Under the pieces are notes generated by a model that was not told the DNA's origin, ran no database searches, and was given only the letters and a program-made list of their open reading frames with translations. The position numbers and the translations under genes were made by a program. From NCBI GenBank assembly GCA_024509875.1, contig JAMPIV010011335.1:518501-582500 (forward strand): 64,000 nucleotides of DNA. The letters run 5' to 3'. Shown here one piece after another: positions 22,865-33,507 of this stretch; the first letter of the stretch is position 1; every line of letters begins with the position of its first letter. This DNA comes from Oreohelix idahoensis. Taxonomy: Eukaryota; Mollusca; Gastropoda; Stylommatophora; Oreohelicidae.

Positions 22865-23084
22865 TGTCATAAAATTAACAAGTGATACAACGTAAAAATA
22901 TCTCCAAAGGATAAAATGTAGGGATAAAAAGAATGTGTAAGTTACTAGAAGGCATGATCACCCACGCCGCGGGTCATCACCCGCCATGGAAATTAAATTG
23001 CTGAAACGGTTACCATTTGAACGGGATGAGAACGGCGGATCAAAAGGAAAAAAAAAATATGACTGAAAAATTGCGTGAGACTAG
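22865..23084 (+). repeat. E2 5' LTR, first part
   Basis: Matches 34186-34409 with a few substitutions and a poly-A length difference. It ends with the E3 target site ACTAG. Confidence 0.9.
23080..23084. repeat. E3 left target-site duplication (ACTAG)
   Basis: ACTAG before TGTTACGG, repeated at 27345-27349. The E2 3' LTR has a single ACTAG at the same place. Confidence 0.9.
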
Positions 23085-23672
23085 TGTTACGGTATATGAT
23101 ATTAACGCCGTCTGCTAAAGGTTATCAGACGTGCAATCGTAAAGGTTAAGACATTTAATATATTGCGATAGATGTTTCAATTATTGAACGCTCCATACAC
23201 GATCGATTATGACGTGTCTAGCGTTGTTTAGGACACAGTCGGTAACTAGGAGACGCTACCCTTTGTTACTTGACCGCCAAGCTGAATAGCTGCGTTTTTC
23301 TAACCTTCCAATTCAATGGCATGATATAGCCATTTATATGTGCATTTTTGATGGACCAGGGTCAGTCCTAGAACTCTATATGAGAGGAAAATTTATGGAG
23401 GTTAGTATTTAACTAGAATTCTCAGAAGGAGGAGAATAATCGTCAAATTCGTATGAAATATTCAGACTCGCAGTCTCACTGTCGGCAGGTAGCCATGTCT
23501 AGCTGCGCGTGCATATAGCTGTGATGTTCTGACGACAATACTGCATTGTATCCTTAAACGGACATTGACACGTAAACCAGCAGTCTACGTTATTGATTAA
23601 TTTATGCATGACTTATAAGGACTTATGTTCTGTTCCTGTTTGAAATGATCATCCTGTGTGTACATGTGATTA
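23085..23672 (+). repeat. E3 5' LTR, 3'-truncated
   Basis: Nearly identical to 26547-27134. Similarity stops at gtgatta, where pol sequence begins. Confidence 0.9.
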
Positions 23673-25522
23673 ATCTTCGGAAGAACATTATTGAGTCTTG
23701 CCAGTTGGCAACAGCTTCTTCTGAGGCTGCAAAAGCTAAGGCTCGATCTCTACAAAATAGGTCTCGACGATTACGCCAATTATTCCCAGGCGATGAGGCT
23801 TATGTGTTACTTCCTCACAATAACAATAAATTATTGATATCTTGGAATGGTCCTTACAAAGTCATTGATAAAATTTCCGACGTTGATTACGTCTTAGATA
23901 TCAAGGGACACAAAAAGATATTTCATATTAACATGCTCAAGCAATTTCATACACGTCCTGAACACTTACAGTCAATTTTTCATGAACTAGATGACAACAC
24001 AGTATCTACTTGTTATTATTCTAACTTATCTGTCATCCAGGAAGAGGAATCTTCTTTTCCTGAGGTACAGTTACCGTTACCGGTACCAGTAGTTCAACCT
24101 ACTGAATCTTGGCGGGATGTAACCATCTCTTCAACGGTTACACCGCAACAGCGTCTACAGATTGCTAATCTATTACAATCTTATCCAGATGTGTTGACCG
24201 ACGTCCCGGGTCGCACATCGGCTATCAGTCATGACATTACTCTCAATGATGATACACCTATTCGTGTACATCCCTATTCGGTTCCTTTACATTTCCTTGC
24301 TAAAACTACTAAGGAACTTGAACAGATGTTGTCTCTGGGAATCATTGAGACTAGTAATTCGCCATTCTCTTCTCCATTAGTGATTGTCCGGAAGAAGGAC
24401 AATAACATCAGACTATGTGTTGATTATAGAAAATTAAATGCTAAGACTATAGTTGACAGCGAACCACATCCACTTATCGACGACTTACTGCCACGTATAT
24501 CCAACGCAACTATATTTAGTAAGATAGACTTAACTAAAGGTTATTGGCAGATACCACTGACCGAAAAGGCTAAGTACTACACCGCATTTTCCACTCCACA
24601 AGGTCTATACCAGTGGAATGTGATGCCTTTTGGGCTTGTTAATGCGCCAGCTACCTTCATTCGCCTGATGCGACAAATTTTATCAGGTAGACCAGACGTT
24701 ATTACATATATTGACGACATATGCTTGTTTAGTTCGTCGTTTGAGGAACATGTTTCGGGACTTAGATATGTTTTCGACACTCTAAGGAATTATCATCTAA
24801 CTGCTAAACCTACAAAGGTGCAAATCGCGTGTAATGAGATAACCTTTTTGGGACATATCATTGGATCGGGATATATCCGAACGTTACCTAGTACAGTCTC
24901 CAAAATTCTAAACATAGCAGTTCCTCAGACGAAGAAACAGGTCAGGAGTTTGTTAGGACTTGTTCAATATTACAGTAGATTCATACCAAACTTGTCATCC
25001 ATCACGGCTGTATTGTCTTCATTGTTAAAAAAAGACATGCCGGTGAAGGTGACATGGACTGGTACATGCAATGAAACTTTCAACAAAATTATAAATTTGT
25101 TCTCGCATGAACCAATTTTAAGACTTCCCGATGCTTCCAAAAGATTTTTCTTACGAACAGATGCTAGTAACTACGGCATTGGTGCATGCCTGCTCCAGAA
25201 CCATGATGGCATTCTACATCCTACCTTATATATTTCAAGAAAGCTAAAGCCGGCAGAAACAAAGTATTCCACAGTGGACAAGGAACTTTTATCAGTGATA
25301 TGGGCAATAACTAAACTTGAAAAGTTCTTGCTTGGTGCTCCCTTCACCATACAGACGGACCAACGTGCTGTAGCATCTTTGCGTCGATCTAACCATAAGA
25401 GCCAAAAACTCGCCAGATATGCAATCATCCTACAGCCATTTGAATTCTCCATTGAACATATTCCTGGCACTGAAAACATTGTGGCGGATGCGTTGTCACG
25501 TAATCCTATTGACGACGAATAA
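23645..25522 (+). CDS. pol: E3 Pol fragment: integrase tail, RT, RNase H, started in LTR
   Basis: A 625-residue frame with no stop. The first nine codons come from the 5' LTR. From residue 10 the text matches the integrase C-terminus of E4 (IIESCQLATASSEAAKAKAR, then LLISWNGPYKV). The RT domain follows from about residue 190: LCVDYRKLNAKT near 256, FSKIDLTKGYWQIPL, MPFGLVNAPATF, and the catalytic TYIDDICLFS (YIDD) near 355. RNase H starts at about 500 (FLRTDASNYGIGACL) and continues through YISRKLKPAETKYSTVDKEL to IVADALSRNP. All RT and RNase H motifs look intact. Gag, protease and the DDE triad are missing, so the copy is not autonomous. The ATG is a by-product of the deletion and its use is unproven. 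Confidence 0.85.
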   Translation: MIILCVHVINLRKNIIESCQLATASSEAAKAKARSLQNRSRRLRQLFPGDEAYVLLPHNNNKLLISWNGPYKVIDKISDVDYVLDIKGHKKIFHINMLKQFHTRPEHLQSIFHELDDNTVSTCYYSNLSVIQEEESSFPEVQLPLPVPVVQPTESWRDVTISSTVTPQQRLQIANLLQSYPDVLTDVPGRTSAISHDITLNDDTPIRVHPYSVPLHFLAKTTKELEQMLSLGIIETSNSPFSSPLVIVRKKDNNIRLCVDYRKLNAKTIVDSEPHPLIDDLLPRISNATIFSKIDLTKGYWQIPLTEKAKYYTAFSTPQGLYQWNVMPFGLVNAPATFIRLMRQILSGRPDVITYIDDICLFSSSFEEHVSGLRYVFDTLRNYHLTAKPTKVQIACNEITFLGHIIGSGYIRTLPSTVSKILNIAVPQTKKQVRSLLGLVQYYSRFIPNLSSITAVLSSLLKKDMPVKVTWTGTCNETFNKIINLFSHEPILRLPDASKRFFLRTDASNYGIGACLLQNHDGILHPTLYISRKLKPAETKYSTVDKELLSVIWAITKLEKFLLGAPFTIQTDQRAVASLRRSNHKSQKLARYAIILQPFEFSIEHIPGTENIVADALSRNPIDDE

Positions 25523-26546
25523 TCAACATTAACATTCCTAAAACATATCAACTATAAGGGAACTAACCTTGCCTTCAATTTAAACTTTATAAACACTATA
25601 TGCATCACAGAATTGAACTAAAGACAATCAAGGTATACATATTGACATTGAAACTTCGTCTAACGTCCATACACGATATATGAATATTCGTTGAACAATC
25701 ATGGAACAATATCTGACGACAAGTCGAACTTATTATCCTATGTGCACTTAATTCTTGGATGCTGGGATAAATGACATTTCTTTCCAACGTAAACGTTTGA
25801 ACATTTTTGCCTAAAAGAATTCATCAGGATCAAGACTACGGATGGATCATCATATCCTATACTAATTAATTAGTTAACTTAACTTCTTAATTGAATTATT
25901 ATCAATAAAATGAAATGTGAGAAAAAAATGAAATGAAAGAACAAAAAAAGAGAACGAAATATAAAAAGAAGAAATTATGAAAAGAGAAAATAAATCTCAC
26001 ACAAGTATTAGATTAATATTTTTTTTAATGTACCTATACATTATTTAGTTAGTTAAATTAGATAGTTATTATTCACTAACACTTAACACACACAATTAAG
26101 TTAAACTTATATTCGAATTTCTTTCTATTTCTTCTCACTTATTTTGTCTTTTCTTCTCTCATAACATCGCGTTACATTAGAATCTTAATAATTTAACTCT
26201 TAGTTTAATTAATTAATTTAATTTTAATTAGTCAAATTAATTCCTATATGACATACTAATACGACAGACCTTACTTTAATTTAATTCTATCATTCACTAT
26301 TAACATTGGACATTTTATTTAGTTGATATAATAATATGTATAATATTGATATATAATGTGATTAATGTTAGATGACTATGACAAATAGTTAGTTGACATG
26401 ACCGCAACACGGTTCTACTCAGAACATCGTCGGCCATATGTCACAATTGTGTTAAATTTTTTTTTTTTTTTTTTGAAAAATTGTTAAGTCGGATAGATCT
26501 TGAAAAAAAATCTATCGATTTTTTTTCCCCCCGGTGTACAGGGAAT
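25523..26546 (+). other. E3 3' untranslated region
   Basis: AT-rich, about 1 kb between the Pol stop and the 3' LTR, with a T run near 26458-26474. No protein-like frame. Confidence 0.6.
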
Positions 26547-27344
26547 TGTAACGGTATATGATATTAACGCCGTCTGCTAAAGGTTATCAGACGTGCAATC
26601 GTAAAGGTTAAGACATTTAATATATTGCGATAGATGTTTCAATTATTGAACGCTCCATACACGATCGATTATGACGTGTCTAGCGTTGTTTAGGACACAG
26701 TCGGTAACTAGGAGACGCTACCCTTTGTTACTTGACCGCCAAGCTGAATAGCTGCGTTTTTCTAACCTTCCAATTCAATGGCATGATATAGCCATTTATA
26801 TGTGCATTTTTGATGGACCAGGGTCAGTCCTAGAACTCTATATGAGAGGAAAATTTATGGAGGTTAGTATTTAACTAGAATTCTCAGAAGGAGGAGAATA
26901 ATCGTCAAATTCGTATGAAATATTCAGACTCGCAGTCTCACTGTCGGCAGGTAGCCATGTTTAGCTGCGCGTGCATATAGCTGTGATGTTCTGACGACAA
27001 TACTGCATTGTATCCTTAAACGGACATTGACACGTAAACCAGCAGTCTACGTTATTGATTAATTTATGCATGACTTATAAGGACTTATGTTCTGTTCCTG
27101 TTTGAAATGATCATCCTGTGTGTACATGTGATTAAATATTACGGACTCAATCTGAAGGCATTAATTACTTCATTAATGTTGCTGAGTTCAAGTTACATGA
27201 ACTACTTCTTCATACCATGCTACTGAGTTGTATGAACACCTTCACCTTAATTCGCGTAATACTAAACAAAGCACGATTAACAAGAGATCACTAAAGTAAC
27301 CATACTCAGTGCATGATCTTCAACCGGCAAATAACTCAGCAACA
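26547..27344 (+). repeat. E3 3' LTR, complete
   Basis: 798 bp starting TGTAACGG and ending CAGCAACA, directly followed by the ACTAG duplication. Confidence 0.9.
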
Positions 27345-27349
27345 ACTAG

Positions 27350-29452
27350 CAAGGCTTAGAAGATGCAATTGGGGGGGGGGGGGGGAACGGAGGAAAAGTC
27401 ACGTCCCCAAATTGACAAGAGGTACGGAAAGGGACGCTTATGCGATACCAAGCCTTTTATTTGAATTCAGCGGCAAAAGCATTACAACGCAGATGCTTGA
27501 AATATTACAAAATTAAAAAAGTAACTTTTTCTTAATACTAATGTTAGGAATATAAAAATTAGCTGGCCGGATGGCCCATTTTGAGCAGTGAAATAATATG
27601 CTTTTATTTATACAGACGGATAGATAATAATGAAGACATTGACAAAAGACTGTGTTGTTCACATCAGCGAAAGACTGCATTGAATCAAACATGTCACTAA
27701 TTTGCACAAAAACCGCGACCTTGATACTCAAGTGTTCAAATCTAGTTAGAATGAAAGAGAGAGGGTGTTAAGGAGAATTGTGGCTAAAAATAACTTTTCA
27801 GTCAAATTTGTAGAGGGGACGGATAGGTTGGTTCAAAAACCAAGTGCGATTTTGTGAAAACGCAAGTAGAGACGGACGGACTAACAGATAAAAATCCATA
27901 CTTGACTGAAGCATGACTGAAATGACTTTAGTGTAGGAAATTTGAATTTGAAAAAAACACAAGGCATTGATTGGCCACAGACAATCATATTATCAGCGCT
28001 CAGACGCGCTTTTTTTTGCCATTCCTCAATAGTTGTCCAGTGATAGACACAGTAAATTTTAAGTGTGGTGATTTCCAATGAAGTAAATTGAAATAAGTTC
28101 AGGGACGCCATACTATAGCCAGCAGCTCAGCTGAGTTTTGCTAGCATTTCTGTGTTCTTTATTCATAATCTGGTAAGATTGAAATTATTTCTTTGTATAT
28201 TTTAAATATTGTTTAATGTTTCGAGTGATTTGATACTGCCATATCGAAATCTAGCCTTACAACAAGTAAGGATTTGCTCTAGACCCCCGCCCTAGTTCAG
28301 GGTCTAGGGACAAACAAGATGTATATAAACTCCAGCAAGGATTAGGAAGGACAGATCAAGTGTTGAGATCAGTGGAACATATCACCTATCCTATCCTATG
28401 GCAAGAAGCTAATAAACATATTTCGGAATATGTAGTCTGGGAGAACTTATCCTATGTGAAACCAACTTGGTAAGATGTGTTGTATGGTCAGAGAGATCTG
28501 ACCCTGTCTAAATGGTGTTATTGTAAATTGTTACGTGTAGAAGTGGCTCCTTAGGTAAGGTTCTGAACCTAAACCAATACTTTATTTCAGAGCTGTGAGT
28601 TTTTTATGTTGACACCAAAAGGTGGTGTCAAATGCTGGGTAAATAATTGACAGTGAGGACCCGTGCAGTGTCGCATCTCGGCAGAACAGCCTTGTATTGC
28701 CCCCAAGCACGGAGAGGTGGGGCCACCCGATATATTGCCCCCAAGCACGGAGAGGTGGGGCCACCAGATTCCAGCACCAGAACTACTCTTTCAAAGTTAC
28801 GTAAGCAGGCTGGTCTGCTGGATTTACACCAACTTCATAGACATAGCACCCAAAGTGAATTACTACTAAAACATCCCATTTCCTTCCATCATTAATGGAC
28901 AATGTTTGGTAGGCATAGACAGGGAGGGATGAAGCCACCCCAACAGCACATCTATTCATCGTTCTCCCAGGGAAAATAAAATTATGAACTGTAGAAATAT
29001 TAACTAATCGTGAAAATTGTATACGTACACACCTTTTATTTATCATGCCATTTATTCATGCCATTCACTCATAAATTCCAAAATCTTTCATATGTTCTGG
29101 CCAAAATAAAACCTTGGTTCAGAACAAATAAATTTAAAAAAGATTTACTTTTCTAAAATTTCACCAGCTGAATTTAGTTCATTGTGTTCTAAATTTTATT
29201 GATAATATTATATTATTTAATATCTGTGTGTGTGTGTTTGTATATGTCAATACAACACATTACATTCAGTACCCTAGATTTTAACGTAGCCACATTCATT
29301 AGAAAAAAAAAGATAGGTGTGAGGTCGTAGTGGTAGCAAGAAAGGCCTTCTGAAAATTCACAGCTACATTTTATCTCAGGAGCCTTCACAGCTGACCTCA
29401 TACATCACACTTAGTAATATCACCATCATACAATACCATCAAAACCACTACA
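27350..29452 (+). repeat. E2 5' LTR, second part
   Basis: Matches 34410-36511 with scattered differences. It includes a G run (27370-27386), an internal 35-bp duplication (attgcccccaagcacggaga twice near 28700) and a TG run near 29225. It ends ...AACCACTACA. Short frames in it also occur in the 3' LTR and are not genes. Confidence 0.9.
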
Positions 29453-29457
29453 TATAT

Positions 29458-29474
29458 TGGGGTCTTGTCCAGGG
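29458..29474 (+). promoter_or_regulatory. Candidate primer-binding site of E2
   Basis: TGGGGTCTTGTCCAGGG, five bases after the LTR end. The first seven bases are also present after an old LTR copy at about 59787. Confidence 0.55.
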
Positions 29475-29727
29475 ATAATTAGCATAAACAGTAATATAAG
29501 GATCTCCTGGTGGGAGAAATAAAATTAGGGAACAAAATTGTAAAATTCCCTAAATTCCTTAAAATTAAAAGTGTCCCTTTAAATTAAAAGGGCAATTAGA
29601 AGTTGGTGAATCTTCACAGCCAGTGTTAGTTAATTAATTAATTAGAATTATTTTAGTCTAGAGTAATTATAAGTACTTTAGTGGTTGGAAATTTTACTTT
29701 GCTTATTGCTAGATTTGTTTAAAAAGT
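29475..29727 (+). other. E2 leader
   Basis: AT-rich untranslated leader before gag. No repeat of the primer site seen here, unlike E1 and E4. Confidence 0.5.
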
Positions 29728-30264
29728 ATGGCGGAGCTGGCAAAATTTAGATCAGCTGCTGTGCTGACCGCAAAGGAGATGGGAATGGATGGTCAGATTT
29801 TAATTCAATACGTAACGGCTGAATGTGATAAGTATATTGAACGGGAAGAAAGAAGATTAGAAAAAGAGGCTGAAAGAAAATTAGAGTCTGAAAGGTTGGC
29901 TGAAGAGAAGAGGTTAGAGGCTGATAGAGAAATTAAGAGGCTGCAGATTGAGGCAGAAGACAAACGACAGCAAAGGGAGGCAGAAGAAAAAAGATTGACT
30001 GCCGAAAGGGAGGCAGAAGATAGAAGGTTGCAAAGGGAGCACGAATTACGACTAAGGGAGCTGGAATTACAAGGCCAGGCTCCTGAAAATGGTGCCAGCC
30101 CTTTTGCCTCAGATGCTACGCCCAGTCTGGGAGCCTCAAACTCAGCTATGGGGTTTCATTTAGACCATTTTGTTGAAAAAGACGATGACATAGAGGGGTA
30201 CCTAGGACGTTTTGAGTTATTAGCTACTACATATGGGTTAGAGAGAGAGAGAGGTGGAGTTTAA
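29728..30264 (+). CDS. gag: E2 Gag, N-terminal part
   Basis: 178 residues starting MAELAKFRSAAVLTAKEMGM, parallel to the E1 start. Residues about 35-115 are a highly charged coiled coil with repeated EAE(D/E)(K/R)R units. The start of the globular Gag core follows (LDHFVEKDDDIEGYLGRFEL). The frame shifts in a GA run at 30240-30254, where the matching words continue in another phase. The expanded run probably caused the break. The protein would be the structural particle protein. Confidence 0.8.
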   Translation: MAELAKFRSAAVLTAKEMGMDGQILIQYVTAECDKYIEREERRLEKEAERKLESERLAEEKRLEADREIKRLQIEAEDKRQQREAEEKRLTAEREAEDRRLQREHELRLRELELQGQAPENGASPFASDATPSLGASNSAMGFHLDHFVEKDDDIEGYLGRFELLATTYGLERERGGV

Positions 30265-30311
30265 AGCTATCACAGGGACTGAGAGGTACTTCTTATGAAG
30301 TCTTCGCAAAA

Positions 30312-31736
30312 ATGAACAGAGAAGACCAAGACAATTATGACATGTTAAAGCAGGCTTTGTTATTGAGGTACGAAAAAAATGGGGAATTTTATCGTAAGAA
30401 ATTTAGAAATGCCAAACTGTTGTCTGGGGAGACATACCACCAATTCTCTGCCAGACTGGAAACCTATTTGGAGAAATGGACTGCTCTGGGGAAGACCCAA
30501 GATCTTAAAGAAATGATCATGATTGAGCAATTGAGAGAGTCCATGGCTCCAGACATGAGAAAATTCCTCATGGAACAAGGTGCAGAGAAATTGGGAGAGG
30601 TTTTAAATGTCGCTGAGAGGTATCAGGCAGCCCAGGCAGAGGTAAGTGGTGCTAAAAAGAAGCACATAGACAATTTTAAAGCTCCACAGCAATTTAATAA
30701 ATTTGATAATAGAGAGCAGGGAAATAAAGGTAGGACAAACTTTGAACGGCCAAGAAATGACTACCGAGACAGAAACTCACAGTTCAATGACAAAAAATTC
30801 AATGAAAGAAAACCGTTGAACCAAGGAAAAAGATGGTGTAAATGGTGCAAGAAAGATAACCATAACACCGAATTTTGTAGAAGGAAACCTTCAAACATTG
30901 CTGCAATGAAGTCGGGGACGCAAAGATTAAAGGTTAATCCTAATGGACAACAGGAACCTTATCACCCCCCAGTTTGTGAGGATGTTATTTGTAATGGGGT
31001 CACCATAAGGTGCCTTTATGATACAGGTTTGGATTATGATTCAGTTGTGAAGTCTAGCCTAGTGGACCCAAGTCAGTANNCCACAGAAACAGTGGAAATA
31101 CAAGGGGCGACTAAGGACATACCACTCATGACACTTCCCATCGCAAGGATAACGGTGAAAACTCGCTATGTGGAAGGAGAAATCAGAGCAGCAGTGATAG
31201 ATGAACCAATCTACCCTCTGATATTGGGGTGTAGATACGTCTTCTTGGGGAATCCCGAGAGGCCTGTGATCATGGCGACAGTGCAGACCAGGTCACAGAA
31301 GAAGGAGGAAGAAGGTGAACCTATAAATGCTCATCCAGAGGAGATGAGGAAGGCGCAGGCTGAGGATAGGACACTCAAGCCATGTTTTAAAAAATTGCCC
31401 AAATGCCACACACCTCCTAGCAAGGGAGAATATTTCATGAAGAACAAACTATTATACAGGAAGGCCGGAACTGGAACAAATGGTCACAACCAGCTGGTTC
31501 TTCCCACTTCATATAGAGATAAAGTGATGGAACTCGGGCATGCGATTCCCTTCAGTGGTCACATGGGGATCAGCGCCACAGGACAGCGTATAGCTTGTCA
31601 TTACTTCTGGCCAGGGATAACGGAGGATATAAAAAAGATATGTCAAATCCTGCCCAGAATGTCAAAGGGTAGCTCCAAAGCATTGGACTGCTCCTGCAAC
31701 TCTAGGGGAAATGCCCATAGTGGGAACACCTTTTGA
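30312..31736 (+). CDS. pol: E2 Gag core, zinc knuckle, protease, integrase N-terminus
   Basis: Gag continues with DNYDMLKQALLLRY and FLMEQGAEKLGEVL. A CCHC zinc knuckle is seen near 30835 (CKWCKKDNHNTEFC, spacing C-2-C-4-H-4-C), the RNA-binding nucleocapsid motif. The protease active site CLYDTGLDYD is near 31011. Two undetermined bases (31079-31080) give two unknown residues just after it. Integrase begins with GHAIPFSGHMG near 31535, the His pair of the HHCC domain. The frame then shifts at about 31645, before the Cys pair, and the last 30 residues are out of phase. Gag, protease and integrase are adjacent with no RT between them. Confidence 0.8.
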   Translation: MNREDQDNYDMLKQALLLRYEKNGEFYRKKFRNAKLLSGETYHQFSARLETYLEKWTALGKTQDLKEMIMIEQLRESMAPDMRKFLMEQGAEKLGEVLNVAERYQAAQAEVSGAKKKHIDNFKAPQQFNKFDNREQGNKGRTNFERPRNDYRDRNSQFNDKKFNERKPLNQGKRWCKWCKKDNHNTEFCRRKPSNIAAMKSGTQRLKVNPNGQQEPYHPPVCEDVICNGVTIRCLYDTGLDYDSVVKSSLVDPSQXXTETVEIQGATKDIPLMTLPIARITVKTRYVEGEIRAAVIDEPIYPLILGCRYVFLGNPERPVIMATVQTRSQKKEEEGEPINAHPEEMRKAQAEDRTLKPCFKKLPKCHTPPSKGEYFMKNKLLYRKAGTGTNGHNQLVLPTSYRDKVMELGHAIPFSGHMGISATGQRIACHYFWPGITEDIKKICQILPRMSKGSSKALDCSCNSRGNAHSGNTF

Positions 31737-32037
31737 GAGGGTTGCAGTGGATATTGTGGGACCTCTCACTCGGACCAAGAGGAGGAACAGTTACATCCTT
31801 ACTCTGGTGGACACTTGTTCTATGTGGGGAGAGGCGGTAGCCCTGCCATCAATTGATTCAAAACATGTAGCAGAGGCACTACTTACAATATTTACCCGAT
31901 TAGGATTCCCGCATCAAATCTTGACGGATAATGGTTCTCAGTTCAAGGGGGAAACTAACGGAAGAAGTTTTTTAAGCTATTTCAAGCCAGACACTTTCAT
32001 TGTAGTCCGTACCATCCGCAAGGGAACGGCCAGGTAG
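31711..32037 (+). CDS. pol: E2 integrase core, first part
   Basis: In this frame VAVDIVGPL (first catalytic Asp, near 31747) and LTDNGSQFKG (second Asp, near 31921) are present. The text closely follows the E1 integrase (PIVGTPFERV, FTRLGFP.Q.LTDNGS). A frameshift near 31955 ends the match. The catalytic Glu (GNGQVERFNG, near 32022-32050) lies in the next frame. The fold and all three catalytic positions are recognisable, but this copy cannot make the enzyme. Confidence 0.8.
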   Translation: MPIVGTPFERVAVDIVGPLTRTKRRNSYILTLVDTCSMWGEAVALPSIDSKHVAEALLTIFTRLGFPHQILTDNGSQFKGETNGRSFLSYFKPDTFIVVRTIRKGTAR

Positions 32038-32123
32038 AGAGGTTCAACGGGACTCTCATTTCTATCCTGAGAAAGCTGGCACACGAAAAACCGGATCTGT
32101 GGGATCAATTCCTGCCCGCCGCA

Positions 32124-33488
32124 TTGTTTGCGTATCGGGAGGTACCACATAGTTCAACCGGGATGGCTCCCGCAACTCTGCTATTTGGGAGGCCAATAAA
32201 AGGTCCATTAGAAGCTTTATTAAGGACCTGGACAGATGAGAAGGTGGAAGAGACTGTTACCTCATCTTATCAATACGTGAACGAACTGACCACTCGTTTG
32301 AAAGCTGGATGGAAACTGGCAAATGATAATTTGAAACAAGCCAGGAAGAAACATGCAGCATATTTTAATAGGAAGGCAAAGGACAGAGAACTAGCTGTGG
32401 GAGAGAAGGTGCTGCTTCTACTACCCGGTAGCCAGAATAAATTACAAATTGGATGGCAAGGTCCATATACGGTTCTAGAGAAGGTGTCTAGAACAAACTA
32501 TAAAATTGACAAAAAGGGGAAGGAGAAAGTTTATCACGTAAACCTGTTAAAGAAGTATCTGGACAGACCACTCCAGGAAAGCACCCCCTTACTGACCTTA
32601 GCTATCGCAACTCAAATGCAAAAGGAACCACTCACCTCACATGAATACCCATTACATCCTTGTGAAACAGCAGCACAGGTAAAAGTCAGTACGCACCTGA
32701 CTAAAAACCAGAGGGAGAGAGTTCAACAGGTTCTGGAGGAACATACAGATGTATTAACAGATAAACCAGGCCATACAAATTTGCTACAGTATGACATGAA
32801 ACTGGTAGACTCAAACCCAATCTGTATGAGAGCCTATTCTATTCCGTTCGCGAAGGAGAAGGCATTGAAGGAAGAAATAGATTATTTGTTGAAGGAGGGG
32901 ATTATTTCGCACAGTGAATCACCCTTTAGTTCCAGTGTCGTTTTGTTGAGAAAACCGTCTGGGGAACACAGACTGTGCATAGATTACAGGAAACTGAATG
33001 CTGTCACAGAAGGACAAGTGGATCCATTACCAGACACAAAACAGTTATTTGCCAGACTGAACAAGGCAAAATACTTTTCAAAGGTGGATCTTAGTAAAGG
33101 CTATTACCAGATTCCAGTGAAGCCTGAAGTGAGACCTTATTTGGCTTTTAGCACTTCGGATGGACATTATGAATTCAATATGCTACCATTCGGACTGAAA
33201 AATGCTCCGAGTGTATTTTCAAGGATGATGCGCAAATTGTTGGATCCCCTGAATAACCCATGTATCACGAATTTCATGGATGATATTCTCGTCGCCACAG
33301 AGACATTTGAAGAACACATTGAAGCTCTAGAGATGTTATTTAATAGACTTAGGGAGGCGAACTTAACTGCTAGGCCAACAAAATGTTGTATTGGATGCAA
33401 AGAGTTGGAATTCTTGGGACACACTGTATATCAGGGTAACATGACCCCTGATCCTAAGAACTTGGAAAAAACTGCAGAGAGCACCTAG
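32124..33488 (+). CDS. pol: E2 integrase C-terminus and reverse transcriptase
   Basis: 454 residues. In-frame similarity extends upstream to about 31960. The integrase tail includes FAYREVPHSSTGMAPATLLF and QIGWQGPYTVLEKV. RT starts at about residue 190: LCIDYRKLNAVT, YFSKVDLSKGYYQIPV (motif A), MLPFGLKNAPSVFSRMM, and NFMDDILVAT near 33270, where the usual YxDD is FMDD. It then gives CKELEFLGHTVYQG. The run of A bases near 33465 carries a frameshift, and similarity continues at 33508. Integrase lies directly upstream of RT in the same frame, opposite to standard Ty3/Gypsy order. Confidence 0.85.
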   Translation: MFAYREVPHSSTGMAPATLLFGRPIKGPLEALLRTWTDEKVEETVTSSYQYVNELTTRLKAGWKLANDNLKQARKKHAAYFNRKAKDRELAVGEKVLLLLPGSQNKLQIGWQGPYTVLEKVSRTNYKIDKKGKEKVYHVNLLKKYLDRPLQESTPLLTLAIATQMQKEPLTSHEYPLHPCETAAQVKVSTHLTKNQRERVQQVLEEHTDVLTDKPGHTNLLQYDMKLVDSNPICMRAYSIPFAKEKALKEEIDYLLKEGIISHSESPFSSSVVLLRKPSGEHRLCIDYRKLNAVTEGQVDPLPDTKQLFARLNKAKYFSKVDLSKGYYQIPVKPEVRPYLAFSTSDGHYEFNMLPFGLKNAPSVFSRMMRKLLDPLNNPCITNFMDDILVATETFEEHIEALEMLFNRLREANLTARPTKCCIGCKELEFLGHTVYQGNMTPDPKNLEKTAEST

Positions 33489-33507
33489 ACCACAAACAAA
33501 AAAGGAC

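Larger units (their letters stand above)
23085..27344 (+). mobile_element. E3: Gmr1-like LTR retrotransposon, 5' half deleted
   Basis: The 3' LTR is 26547-27344 (798 bp, TGTAACGG...CAGCAACA). The 5' LTR matches it only from 23085 to about 23672 and is then fused to the end of integrase. About 210 bp of LTR, the primer site, gag, protease and the integrase core are gone. ACTAG duplications flank the element. Confidence 0.9.

Noticed and set aside
27313..29401. Several 60-90-codon frames present twice (27.3-29.4 kb and 34.3-36.1 kb)
   Set aside because: They lie in the two LTR copies of E2 and are duplicated by LTR identity. No protein similarity.
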